Below, piece by piece: positions 13,706 to 21,268 of a DNA stretch of 21,309 nucleotides (position 1 is its first letter; every line of letters begins with the position of its first letter). This stretch comes from Clostridiales bacterium (GTDB taxonomy: Bacteria > Bacillota > Clostridia > Oscillospirales > Oscillospiraceae). The notes under the pieces were generated by a model. It was given only the letters and a program-made list of their open reading frames with translations, searched no databases and was not told the DNA's origin. Both the position numbers and the translations under genes were made by a program. Location of the stretch: the NCBI GenBank assembly GCA_004556345.1, contig SFHQ01000030.1, forward strand, positions 1-21,309. The letters run 5' to 3'.

Positions 13706-14889
13706 TCTGGTATCCCTATCAGCAGATGAAGAAAATGGACCCGCCCTACAAGATCGTGGACGCCCAGGGGGTCTATCTTCACACCGAGGACCAGACCCTC
13801 ATCGACTCCGTCTCCTCCTGGTGGTGTATGATCCACGGGTACAAGCATCCGGAGCTGACCGCCGCCATCCAGGCGCAGGCGGGGAAGTTCTGCCACGTCA
13901 TGCTGGGCGGCCTGACCCACCAGCCGGTGGAGGACCTGTCAAACAAGCTGGCGGAGTTTCTGCCCGGCGATCTGGACTACTGCTTCTTCTCCGACTCCGG
14001 CAGTGTGGGCGTGGAAGTGGCCCTGAAAATGGCGGTGCAGTATTACGTCAACCTGGGCACGCCCCGCCCCATGGTCCTGGCCCTGGAGCACGCCTACCAC
14101 GGCGATACCTTCCGGGCCATGGAGGTCGGTGACGACGAGGACTATCACTTGGCCTTCCCCAACAAGCGGGACGTGGTGCATATCCCCACGGAAATTTCCG
14201 CCCTGGAGGAGGCCTTTGCCCAATACCACGACCAGCTCAACTGCGTCCTGGTCGAGCCGCTGCTCCAGGGGGCCGGGGGGATGCGGATGTATGACATCTC
14301 CTTTCTGAAACGGGCCAGAGAGCTGTGCGATGAGTACGGCGTCTTGCTCATCTTCGATGAGGTGGCCACCGGCTTTGGCCGGACGGGGAACCGATTTGTT
14401 GCCGACCTGGTGCTGCCGGATATTCTCGTCCTGGGCAAGGCCCTCACCGGCGGCTACATCGGCCACGCCGCCACCGTGGCCAACCATAAGGTCTACGACG
14501 CCTTTTACAGCGATGACCCGAACCACGCCCTCATGCACGGCCCGACCTTCATGGGCAACGCCCTGGCCTGCGCCGCGGCTCTCAAGGGAATTGAGATCTT
14601 CGAGCGGGAGGACTATATGGCGAAGATCCAGAAGATCGAGGCCATCTCCAAGCGGGAGATGCTGGGCTTTGCCGATCCCCGCATCAAAGAGGTGCGCGTC
14701 ATGGGCGGCTGTACCTGCGTAGAAGTTTATGATCCCAAGGACCTGGCGGGCTTCCAGGAGTTTGCCTACCAGCGGGGCGTGTTCAGCCGCCCCTTCCTGA
14801 GTTATATGTACTCGATGGTCCCGTACATCATTCAGGAGGACGAGCTGGTGAAGATTTTTGACACGATGAAAGCCTGGTTCCGCCGATAA
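13702..14889 (+). CDS. bioA: Adenosylmethionine-8-amino-7-oxononanoate aminotransferase
   Basis: The 395-residue PLP enzyme moves an amino group, normally from S-adenosylmethionine, to KAPA (8-amino-7-oxononanoate), giving 7,8-diaminopelargonate. Visible features are the SSWW motif of BioA (38-41), DSGSVGVEVALKMA (98-111), the PLP-contact Asp219 in LIFDEVATGFGRTG and the Schiff-base Lys246 in LGKALTGG. It is somewhat shorter than E. coli BioA (429), mainly at the ends. It overlaps bioD by 4 bases and ends the operon 21 bases before a terminator. No bioF, bioW or bioC follows. A lysine-dependent variant of the amino-donor step is known in some relatives, so donor identity is not certain. Confidence 0.93.
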   Translation: MIWYPYQQMKKMDPPYKIVDAQGVYLHTEDQTLIDSVSSWWCMIHGYKHPELTAAIQAQAGKFCHVMLGGLTHQPVEDLSNKLAEFLPGDLDYCFFSDSGSVGVEVALKMAVQYYVNLGTPRPMVLALEHAYHGDTFRAMEVGDDEDYHLAFPNKRDVVHIPTEISALEEAFAQYHDQLNCVLVEPLLQGAGGMRMYDISFLKRARELCDEYGVLLIFDEVATGFGRTGNRFVADLVLPDILVLGKALTGGYIGHAATVANHKVYDAFYSDDPNHALMHGPTFMGNALACAAALKGIEIFEREDYMAKIQKIEAISKREMLGFADPRIKEVRVMGGCTCVEVYDPKDLAGFQEFAYQRGVFSRPFLSYMYSMVPYIIQEDELVKIFDTMKAWFRR

Positions 14890-14909
14890 TTTTTCAAATA
14901 CAAAACAGC

Positions 14910-14956
14910 AAACAGCCCGAAGACTGGAAAAAAATTCAGGTCTTCGGGCTGTTTTT
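14910..14956 (+). terminator. Terminator of the bioYBDA operon
   Basis: The arms AAACAGCCCGAAGAC (14910-14924) and GTCTTCGGGCTGTTT (14940-14954) give a 15-bp stem with a 15-base loop, followed by T5 (14952-14956). Confidence 0.9.
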
Positions 14957-14996
14957 CTACTGTTATATTACCACAAAATCGGGATTTTTTCAAGTC

Positions 14997-15025
14997 TTGT
15001 TCTGCCTGCCGCCCTGGGGTATAAC
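14997..15025 (+). promoter_or_regulatory. Sigma-A-like promoter for the DUF6323/DUF6179 pair
   Basis: TTGTTC (14997-15002) and TATAAC (15020-15025) are 17 bp apart and lie 24 bases before the ATG at 15049. Confidence 0.55.
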
Positions 15026-15048
15026 AGGAGGACAGGAGGTGATCTTGC

Positions 15049-15504
15049 ATGGATCAAACATGGTGCCCCGTCTGCCCGGTGGCGGTGAAGGGGGAGCTGC
15101 TGCGCTGCAACGAAGCCACGGCGGAGCAGGGCCTCTCCCTGACCATTCAGGACTGGGAGGAATTGCAGGCCGGCCGCCGGGCGGCGCTGGCGGACACGGG
15201 CCGGGTGGAGTTCGGCCTGGGGATCGTGACGGACCTGGCCAAGGCCGTCCGTGCATCCCCCTATCTGCGGCAGGACAACTACGCTGAGACGATGGACCAC
15301 TTGCAGGACTTATTTTACCACTGGAAGGGCCTTTGCCGGGAGCAGGCATCCGACCGGGAGGTGATCGACGCTCTGGCTGCCCTCTTTGACGACCCCGCCC
15401 AGGGGAGCGCAGACTATCTGGACGGGCTGACCGGGGCAGAAATTTTACGCTATATTCAGACCGGTCAGAAGCCGGGAGAGGGGGCACCCGATGACGGAGA
15501 TTAA
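15049..15504 (+). CDS. Unknown protein, likely DUF6323 family
   Basis: I recall a family of this kind (DUF6323) in gut Firmicutes, but cannot verify it here and know no function. The 151-residue product is acidic and helical. It has an N-terminal WCPVCP pair (C6, C9) that could bind metal or be redox-active, a central GRVEFGLGIVTDLAKA segment (about 51-66), a DNYAETMDHLQDLFYHW helix (about 75-91) and a C-terminal region with DDPAQGSADYLDG. It has no signal peptide or membrane segment. The binding site AGGAGGTG (15034-15041) is excellent. It overlaps the next gene by 14 bases, so the two proteins probably act together. Confidence 0.7.
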   Translation: MDQTWCPVCPVAVKGELLRCNEATAEQGLSLTIQDWEELQAGRRAALADTGRVEFGLGIVTDLAKAVRASPYLRQDNYAETMDHLQDLFYHWKGLCREQASDREVIDALAALFDDPAQGSADYLDGLTGAEILRYIQTGQKPGEGAPDDGD

Positions 15505-16342
15505 AACACGCCTGACCCAAGCCGAGCAGCAGGCATTGCAGGCCAAGCTCTTTGCGCTACTGGCCCGGCAGGTCAGGAACTACACAAAGGGAGAGAGTGA
15601 CTCGGTGCCCGTGGAAACGGCCCAGGCACTCTTGGACTCGATCTGTTTTACTCTGGGGCTGGACTTAGAAGACCCAGGAGAACGGGGAAGGGAGCTGCTG
15701 ACCCGTGACCTGGCCAAGGAGCTGACGAGCAGGCGGGAGCGCCTGCGGGGAGAGATGGTCCGGGGAAATATCCTCTGGGTCTCCCTGTGCCGCGCCCTGC
15801 CGCCGGTGAAGAACCGGGCCATGTGGGATACCCTGCGGAGCATCGGCGGCTTCTGGCGGCGCTACGACTTCGTATACCTGGCCCAGGAGATCCCCTGCGA
15901 CATCGACTATCAGCTGGCGCTGCCGGTGCCGGAGCGGATGCAGGGGGTGCGTTACGTCAAAGAGTACCTCCGCCGCTTGAGCATAGAAAACCACTTTCTG
16001 CGGCGCTACACCTGGGCGGACTTGGTGGCGGTGTTGGAGCGGTACCATCCCTGGTATCAGGAAGAGGTCTGCAACCTCTTTCTGCCGGTGGCGGTCAATG
16101 CCCTGGGCAAGGCCCTGATGGGGGCCGCACCGGTGCCCCTGACCATGACAGAGGGGGAGCGGGAGGCCTTGGCCCAGTGTTTCCGGAACCAAACGAAAGA
16201 AACCGTCTTCGCCCAGCTGGCAGCGGCGGCCCGGAGCGTGGCTGGGAAAGAGGAGAACACGGCGGCCTACCTCACCGCCTGCGCAGAGGACCTGGCGGGG
16301 CGGCTTTTCGCGCTGGAGGGCAGCGGAACCGTGTGGCTGTGA
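15491..16342 (+). CDS. Unknown protein, likely DUF6179 family
   Basis: This 283-residue protein of unknown function overlaps the end of the DUF6323-like gene by 14 bases and is read in another frame. It resembles the DUF6179 family, which I recall as its usual neighbour. This is from memory, not a search. Visible blocks are DIDYQLALPVPERMQGVRYVKEYLRRL (start residue about 137) and YTWADLVAVLERYHPWYQEEVCNLF (about 176-200). These suggest an all-helical cytoplasmic protein. There are no catalytic motifs, membrane segments or signal peptide that I can recognise. It is the last gene of its unit. GGGAG upstream of ATG 15491 is a modest binding site, so coupling to the first gene is likely. Confidence 0.7.
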   Translation: MTEIKTRLTQAEQQALQAKLFALLARQVRNYTKGESDSVPVETAQALLDSICFTLGLDLEDPGERGRELLTRDLAKELTSRRERLRGEMVRGNILWVSLCRALPPVKNRAMWDTLRSIGGFWRRYDFVYLAQEIPCDIDYQLALPVPERMQGVRYVKEYLRRLSIENHFLRRYTWADLVAVLERYHPWYQEEVCNLFLPVAVNALGKALMGAAPVPLTMTEGEREALAQCFRNQTKETVFAQLAAAARSVAGKEENTAAYLTACAEDLAGRLFALEGSGTVWL

Positions 16343-16361
16343 TCTGGGGCGAAATTTGGGC

Positions 16362-16409
16362 AAAAAAAGGCCCACCGCCCCTTGGCCAGGAACCTGGCGC
16401 GAAGGGCGG
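16362..16409 (-). terminator. Possible minus-strand terminator in the convergent gap
   Basis: A nested imperfect hairpin (CCGCCC at 16375-16380 with GGGCGG at 16404-16409; GCCAGG at 16385-16390 with CCTGGC at 16393-16398) is followed on the minus strand, after six bases, by T7 (16368-16362). It could end transcripts from the symporter, but lies 430 bases beyond its stop. On the + strand it also follows the DUF6179-like gene closely, so it may slow that transcript as well. Confidence 0.4.
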
Positions 16410-16749
16410 CGGAAAAGAAAGGAAAAGAATATGGATCAAAGTTAAGATAGGGACCGGCGGTGGTCGGTTCTAGGGAAGAACAAGAAAAAGAAGGGAGCCT
16501 GCCGGTCCAAAAGGACCAGCGGGGCGAAAACGCGGCATACCGGGCCTGGCCGGAATCTCTTGTGCCCCGCTGTGAATATAGAATAGCACAACGCAAGAAA
16601 AATTGCAAGAGACGGTTGTATAAAAAAATTACTGAAATACTTGCTGCAAAATTGGGCATATCAGCGAAGAAACCAGACGATTTGGACAAAATGACGGGCA
16701 CCTTGCGCCATAATGACGAAAGATTTCCTTCGGGCCGGGGAATGGATCA

Positions 16750-16785
16750 CCCCTGGTTCAAGAGAGAGGGGCTCTGAACCAGGGG
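16750..16785. repeat. Perfect 11-bp inverted repeat downstream of the symporter
   Basis: CCCCTGGTTCA (16750-16760) and TGAACCAGGGG (16775-16785) are exact complements, with GAG/CTC extending the pairing into the loop. No T-run follows on either strand. It may protect 3' ends or act as a weak bidirectional terminator between the convergent genes. Confidence 0.6.
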
Positions 16786-16839
16786 CGATGCAAAAGAGAG
16801 GAGAACGATCGAGGTCAAAGAGACCTCTCTCTCATTCCC

Positions 16840-18210
16840 TTATTTCGAGCCCTTGGCGGCGCGAACCACCAGGGCGGAAAGGGCGAGCAATGCCAGCGCG
16901 TTGGGGATGACCATGAGCTGGTTGAACAGGTCGGACAGCTCCCAGACCAGATCGTTGGACAGGCAGGAGCCGAGGAAGATGAAGACCACGCCGAGGACGG
17001 AATAGACCACGGTGGCCTTTTTGCCGAAGAGGTACTGCACGTTCAGCTTGCCGAAGAAGTTCCAGCTGAGGATGGTGGAGAAGGCGAAGAAGAACAGGCA
17101 GATGGCGACGAACACGCTGCCGCCGGTGGACCCGAACACGCTGGAGAAGGCCAGCTGGGCCATGTCAGCCTTGTTGATCCCCTCCACAGCGCCGTGGGCC
17201 AGGGGGCCGTTGCCGGCGTAGAGGGTGGAGATGACGACGAGGGCAGTCATGGTCAGGACCACGAAGGTGTCGATGAAGACGCCGACCATGGCGACCACAC
17301 CCTGGTCATGGGGCTGCTTGACCTTTGCCATGGCGTGGGCGTGAGGGGTAGAACCCATACCGGCCTCATTGGAGAACAGGCCGCGCTTGACGCCCTGGCT
17401 GATGGCGGTCTTCAGGGCGTAGCCCAGGCCACCGCCGATGATGGCGTTGGGGAAGAAGGCATACTTAAAGATCATGCCGATGGTCTCCGGCAGATAGGGC
17501 AGGCGCAGAATGAGCAGGATCAGCCCGCCGACCAGATACAGAACGGCCATGATGGGCACGAGCTTTTCCGTGACAGCGGCCACGCGGTTCACGCCGCCGA
17601 GGAAGATGATCGCGGCCAAGATCGCGACCACGATGCCGATGACCCAGGCGGGGATGCCAAAGGCCGTGCTGCACGTCTGGCCGATGGAGTTGGACTGGAC
17701 CATACAGCCGATGAAGCCCAGCGCCAGGGTGATGGCGATGGCGAAGAACACAGCCAGGAACGTCCCGAAGCCGTTGTTAAACGCCCGCTTGATGTAATAG
17801 ACCGGGCCGCCGGAGACGGAACCGTCCTCGTGGACGACGCGGGTCTCCTGGGCCAACACGGCCTCTGCATAGATGGTGGCCATGCCGAAGAAGGCGATGA
17901 TCCACATCCAGAAGATGGCGCCGGGGCCGCCGACCAGGATCGCGCCGCAGGAGCCGACGATGTTGCCGGTACCGACCTGGGCCGCGATGGCGGTGGTGAG
18001 GGCCTGGAAGGAACTCAAGCCGCCTTTTTGTGCGCCGCCGCGCATGGAGAAGTTGCCGAAGACCCGCCGCATCCCTTCTCCGAAGCAGCGGACCTGCACG
18101 AAGCGAGTACGGATGGAGAAGAACAAGCCGGTACCCACCAGCAGAAAGACCAGGATATAATCCGAGAGATAAAAGTTGATGGTTTGCACGATGTGCAGCA
18201 GTGTGTCCAT
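16840..18210 (-). CDS. Sodium/alanine (glycine) symporter, AgcS family
   Basis: The 456-residue membrane protein imports alanine or glycine with a cation (alanine/glycine:cation symporter family, TC 2.A.25). About ten or eleven hydrophobic helices are visible. Family blocks include SSFQALTTAIAAQVGTGNIVG (start residue about 66) and FSNEAGMGSTPHAHA in the middle. The frame is open upstream to 18339, but the start is the ATG at 18210, because AGGAGG lies just before it on the minus strand and the extension would run into riboswitch sequence. A glycine riboswitch upstream implies glycine is sensed and probably transported. The promoter for this unit is near 18501-18529. The gene ends near a hairpin-rich gap with no obvious immediate terminator. 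Confidence 0.93.
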   Translation of the reverse strand: MDTLLHIVQTINFYLSDYILVFLLVGTGLFFSIRTRFVQVRCFGEGMRRVFGNFSMRGGAQKGGLSSFQALTTAIAAQVGTGNIVGSCGAILVGGPGAIFWMWIIAFFGMATIYAEAVLAQETRVVHEDGSVSGGPVYYIKRAFNNGFGTFLAVFFAIAITLALGFIGCMVQSNSIGQTCSTAFGIPAWVIGIVVAILAAIIFLGGVNRVAAVTEKLVPIMAVLYLVGGLILLILRLPYLPETIGMIFKYAFFPNAIIGGGLGYALKTAISQGVKRGLFSNEAGMGSTPHAHAMAKVKQPHDQGVVAMVGVFIDTFVVLTMTALVVISTLYAGNGPLAHGAVEGINKADMAQLAFSSVFGSTGGSVFVAICLFFFAFSTILSWNFFGKLNVQYLFGKKATVVYSVLGVVFIFLGSCLSNDLVWELSDLFNQLMVIPNALALLALSALVVRAAKGSK

Positions 18211-18233
18211 GGGACTGCCTCCTAAAATTACAC

Positions 18234-18274
18234 AAAAATAAAGAGCCTCTTGGGCATCCTGCCCAAATGGCTCT
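18234..18274 (-). terminator. Terminator of the glycine riboswitch leader
   Basis: On the minus strand AGAGCC (18274-18269) pairs with GGCTCT (18247-18242), enclosing an inner TGGGCA/TGCCCA stem (18265-18260 with 18256-18251). A T-rich run (18241-18234) follows. It sits just before the symporter binding site, so forming it would stop the message before the coding region. The arm AGAGCC is repeated at the 3' end of the aptamer. Confidence 0.85.
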
Positions 18275-18341
18275 GAAGAACAGTCGCCCGTGGTCACTTC
18301 CCTGTTTCTCTCTCTTCGGTGAACGGGGTCGCTTAACACGG

Positions 18342-18424
18342 CTCTGTCCTTTAACCTGAGAGATTCGACTTCCCGGCTGGAAGTCTTGCACCTTCGGTAC
18401 TCACATGGGAGATTCTCCAGAGAT
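18342..18424 (-). promoter_or_regulatory. Glycine riboswitch aptamer
   Basis: Read on the minus strand the leader contains the conserved glycine-aptamer features in order: CTCTGGAGA at the 5' side (18422-18414), ACCGAAGGTGCAA (18398-18386), a stem-loop, then ATCTCTCAGG and GGACAGAG at the 3' side (18349-18342), which pairs with CTCTGG as helix P1. These match the known aptamer consensus. Only one full aptamer is clear. A partial second fold (CCGTG 18341-18337 with CACGG 18292-18288) lies between it and the terminator. Confidence 0.88.
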
Positions 18425-18500
18425 CCCTCCGCCTTCAGTTTCTTTCGATCCTAAAGGTTTCATCGGGGTAACGCTATGAAGTTGTACAGCTGATGGAATT

Positions 18501-18529
18501 ATCATAGCACAACTCCCAAACGATCGCAA
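18501..18529 (-). promoter_or_regulatory. Sigma-A promoter for the riboswitch-symporter unit
   Basis: On the minus strand TTGCGA (18529-18524) and TATGAT (18506-18501) are 17 bp apart. It would give a leader of about 285 bases, holding the aptamer and terminator. Confidence 0.7.
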
Positions 18530-18593
18530 GAGCGGAAACGATAGATTACGCCCTGCTTTCCGAATAAAAACTAGATAAAAGAGAGAAAATGTC

Positions 18594-18629
18594 AAAAAAA
18601 CACCCGCCAGACGAGGCTGACGGGTGTTT
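18594..18629 (-). terminator. Terminator of the phosphoketolase gene
   Basis: AAACACCCG (18598-18606) and CGGGTGTTT (18621-18629) form a 9-bp stem, with T7 on the minus strand (18600-18594). It ends about 38 bases beyond the phosphoketolase stop and insulates it from the riboswitch unit. Confidence 0.88.
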
Positions 18630-18666
18630 CTTGGGAATTTTTAGAAGATAAAGCGGGAGTTGTGCA

Positions 18667-21105
18667 TTAATCGACGTAATTTCCCTTGCCGTCGTTCCAC
18701 TTCCAGTCGCGGATCTCAGGCAGGTCCAGACCGTGCTCGGCGATATACTGCTTGTGCTCGACGAGCTTATCCTGGAGCATCTGGGTGAGGAAGGCCCCGC
18801 GGGTGCCCAGCTTTTCGGGCAGGAGCTGGATGACGTCCATGGTCAGGTGGAAGCGGTCCAGGTTGTTCAGCACGCGCATGTCGAAGGGCGTGGTGATGGT
18901 GCCCTCTTCGATATAGCCCCGGACGTGCAGGTTCTTGTTCTTCCGGCGGTAGGTCAGCTCGTGGATGAGGGACGGGTAGCCGTGGAAGGCGAAGAGGACG
19001 GGCTTGTCCTGGGTGAAGAGCAGGTCGTACTTCTGGTCGGTCAGACCGTGGGGGTGCTGGGTGTTGGACTGGAGGCGCATCAGGTCCACCACGTTCACGA
19101 CCCGGATCTTCAGGTCGGGGAAGTAGTGGCGCAGGATGGTCACCGTCGCCAGCGTCTCCAGGGTGGGTGTGTCGCCGCAGCAGGCCAGGACGATGTCCGG
19201 CTCCTCGCCCTGGTCGTTGGAGGCCCACTGCCAGATGCCGATGCCCTGGGTGCAGTGCTTCACGGCCTGCTCCATGGTCAGCCACTGGGGGCGGGGGTGC
19301 TTGGAGGTGACGAGCACGTTCACATAGTTCCGGCTGCTGATGCAGTGGGCAAAGCAGGAGAGCAGGCAGTTGGCATCGGGGGGCAGATACATCCGCACCA
19401 CGTCTGCCTTCTTGTTGGCCACGTGATCCAGGAAACCGGGGTCCTGGTGGGTGAAGCCGTTGTGGTCCTGCTGCCAGACGTTGGAGGAGAGGATATAGTT
19501 CAGGGAGGCGATGTCCTGCCGCCAGGGCAGCTCGTTGCAGGTCTTGAGCCACTTGGCGTGCTGGGAGAACATGGAGTCCACGATGCGGATGAAGGCCTCG
19601 TAGCTGTTGAAGAAGCCGTGGCGGCCGGTGAGCAGGTAGCCCTCCAGCCAGCCTTCGCACATGTGCTCGGAGAGCATGGAGTCCATGACCCGGCCGGAGT
19701 GAGCCAGATACTCGTCGCCCGGCTCGATGTCGGCGTCCCACACGCGGGTGGTGGCCTCGAACATGGGGGTCAAGCGGTTGGATTTGCTCTCGTCAGGGCC
19801 AAAGACGCGGAAGTTCTTGGCAGGCTCGTTTTCCTTGATGACGTCCCGGACGTATGCGCCCAGCACCAGCATGTCCTGGGCCTCGACGGCACCGGGAGCG
19901 GGCAGGTCCACGCCGTACTTGCGGAAGTCCGGCAGCTTCAGGTCCCGCAGGAGCTTGCCGCCGTTGGCGTGGGGGTTGGCACCCATGCGGCGGTCGCCCA
20001 CAGGGGCCAGGGCCTGGAGGTCGGGGCGGAGCTTGCCCTCCTCGGTGAAGAGCTCTTCGGGCTTATAGCTGCGCAGCCAGGACTCCAAGAGCTGGAGGTG
20101 GTGGGGCTGGGTCATGTCGATGGGGACCTGGTGGGCGCGGAAGTTGCCCTCGATGGTCTGGCCGTCCACTTCCTTGGGGCCGGTCCAGCCCTTGGGGGTG
20201 CGGAGGATGATCATGGGCCAGGTGGGGCGGCTGTCGTCGCCGGTCTGGCGGGCGTTGGCCTGGATGCGGCGGATCTCGCGGATGGCCCAGTCCAGGGCAC
20301 CGGCCATGGCCTGGTGCATCTTCTTCGGCTCGTCGCCCTCAACGAAGCGTACGTCCCAGCCGTAGCCGTGGAAGAGCTCGGTCAGCTCGTTCTTGGGGAT
20401 GCGGGAGAGGATGGTCGGGTTATGGATCTTGAAGCCGTTCAGGTGCAGGATGGGCAGGACGGCACCGTCCCCGATGGGGTTGAGGAACTTGTTGCCGTGC
20501 CAGGCGGTGGCCAGGGGGCCGGTCTCGGCCTCGCCGTCGCCGACGACGCAGGCGGCGATCAGGTCGGGGTTATCCAGCACCGCGCCAAAGGCGTGGGCCA
20601 GGGAGTAGCCCAGCTCGCCGCCCTCATGGATGGAGCCGGGGGTCTCCGGGGCCACGTGGCTGGGGATGCCGCCGGGGAAGGAGAACTGCTTGAAGAGCTT
20701 TTGCAGGCCCTCTTCATCCTGGCTGATGTTGGGGTAGACCTCACTGTATGTCCCCTCCAGGTAGGTCTGGGAGACCATGGCGTTGCCGCCGTGGCCAGGG
20801 CCGGAGAGGTAGATCATATTCAGGTCGTACTTGTTGATGATCCGGTTGAGGTGTGTATAGATGAAGTTCTGACCAGGGACAGTGCCCCAGTGACCAACGA
20901 TCTTTTTCTTGATCTGGGCCGGTTCAAGCGGTTTTTTCAGCAGGGGGTTGTCCAGAAGATACAGCTGGCAGGCGGCCAGATAGTTCGAGGCCCGCCAGTA
21001 GGCGTCTATCTTTTCCAGTTGGGTCGGCGTCAGGGCAGCTTTCCGGGACATCCGGGCAGCCGTTTTTGCAATGGGTTTGGTAAGTCCCTTCGGTTTTCTC
21101 GCCAT
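18667..21105 (-). CDS. xfp: Xylulose-5-phosphate/fructose-6-phosphate phosphoketolase
   Basis: The 812-residue thiamine-diphosphate enzyme cleaves xylulose-5-phosphate (and usually fructose-6-phosphate) with phosphate to acetyl-phosphate and glyceraldehyde-3-phosphate or erythrose-4-phosphate. Acetyl-phosphate then yields ATP through acetate kinase, which is not in the window. Motifs seen include GHWGT (71-75), GPGHGG (102-107) and the cofactor-binding GDGEAETGP (189-197). Family length is about 790-830. The first ~25 residues are Lys/Arg-rich, an extension beyond the usual start. The ATG at 21105 is favoured by a strong AAAGGAGG directly upstream. It is a single-gene unit with promoter and terminator. 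Confidence 0.96.
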   Translation of the reverse strand: MARKPKGLTKPIAKTAARMSRKAALTPTQLEKIDAYWRASNYLAACQLYLLDNPLLKKPLEPAQIKKKIVGHWGTVPGQNFIYTHLNRIINKYDLNMIYLSGPGHGGNAMVSQTYLEGTYSEVYPNISQDEEGLQKLFKQFSFPGGIPSHVAPETPGSIHEGGELGYSLAHAFGAVLDNPDLIAACVVGDGEAETGPLATAWHGNKFLNPIGDGAVLPILHLNGFKIHNPTILSRIPKNELTELFHGYGWDVRFVEGDEPKKMHQAMAGALDWAIREIRRIQANARQTGDDSRPTWPMIILRTPKGWTGPKEVDGQTIEGNFRAHQVPIDMTQPHHLQLLESWLRSYKPEELFTEEGKLRPDLQALAPVGDRRMGANPHANGGKLLRDLKLPDFRKYGVDLPAPGAVEAQDMLVLGAYVRDVIKENEPAKNFRVFGPDESKSNRLTPMFEATTRVWDADIEPGDEYLAHSGRVMDSMLSEHMCEGWLEGYLLTGRHGFFNSYEAFIRIVDSMFSQHAKWLKTCNELPWRQDIASLNYILSSNVWQQDHNGFTHQDPGFLDHVANKKADVVRMYLPPDANCLLSCFAHCISSRNYVNVLVTSKHPRPQWLTMEQAVKHCTQGIGIWQWASNDQGEEPDIVLACCGDTPTLETLATVTILRHYFPDLKIRVVNVVDLMRLQSNTQHPHGLTDQKYDLLFTQDKPVLFAFHGYPSLIHELTYRRKNKNLHVRGYIEEGTITTPFDMRVLNNLDRFHLTMDVIQLLPEKLGTRGAFLTQMLQDKLVEHKQYIAEHGLDLPEIRDWKWNDGKGNYVD

Positions 21106-21138
21106 GGGAAAAAACCTCCTTTTCGTAATCTACTTGTT

Positions 21139-21166
21139 ATTATAAACGGATTTTGGAAATAATCAA
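21139..21166 (-). promoter_or_regulatory. Sigma-A promoter for the phosphoketolase gene
   Basis: On the minus strand TTGATT (21166-21161) and a perfect TATAAT (21144-21139) are 16 bp apart, about 33 bases before the start codon. Confidence 0.75.
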
Positions 21167-21233
21167 CAACAAAGCGTGATAAAATTCATAAAAACTAAGA
21201 GACTTTCCTTAATTTTTCCCGGAGAGGACCCAA

Positions 21234-21268
21234 AAGACCGTCTTTGTACGCAGAACAAAGACGGTCTT
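21234..21268. terminator. 14-bp inverted repeat, likely terminator upstream of xfp
   Basis: AAGACCGTCTTTGT (21234-21247) and ACAAAGACGGTCTT (21255-21268) form a perfect 14-bp stem with a 7-base loop. On the minus strand TTTT follows at the stem base (21235-21232). It probably ends a minus-strand gene outside the window, before the xfp promoter. The T-run is short, so the direction is uncertain. Confidence 0.55.

Larger units (their letters stand above)
16343..16839. other. Gene-free convergent region (no convincing gene)
   Basis: About 500 bases lie between the ends of two convergent genes. It holds hairpins at 16362-16409, a small GGTCC-AAAA-GGACC stem near 16505-16518, and the 11-bp inverted repeat at 16750-16785. 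Its middle (16590-16700) is AT-richer than the flanks. The only reading frames of note look non-coding: no binding site, basic and low-complexity composition, and overlap with hairpins. Confidence 0.6.

Noticed and set aside
16460..16777. 105-residue + strand frame in the convergent gap
   Set aside because: Highly basic and polar, no binding site, and its end lies in the inverted repeat at 16750-16785. Probably not coding.
17194..18225. 343-residue open frame on the + strand, opposite the symporter
   Set aside because: Gly/Asp/His-rich antisense artefact of a membrane-protein gene, with no binding site or family signal.
18211..18339. N-terminal extension of the symporter frame
   Set aside because: The extra 43 residues come from riboswitch and terminator sequence, while AGGAGG marks the start at 18210.
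18733..21162. 809-residue open frame on the + strand, opposite the phosphoketolase
   Set aside because: It mirrors the entire xfp gene, is Val/Gly/Asp/Ala-rich low-complexity sequence, and has no ribosome binding site. This is the usual shadow of a GC-rich gene.
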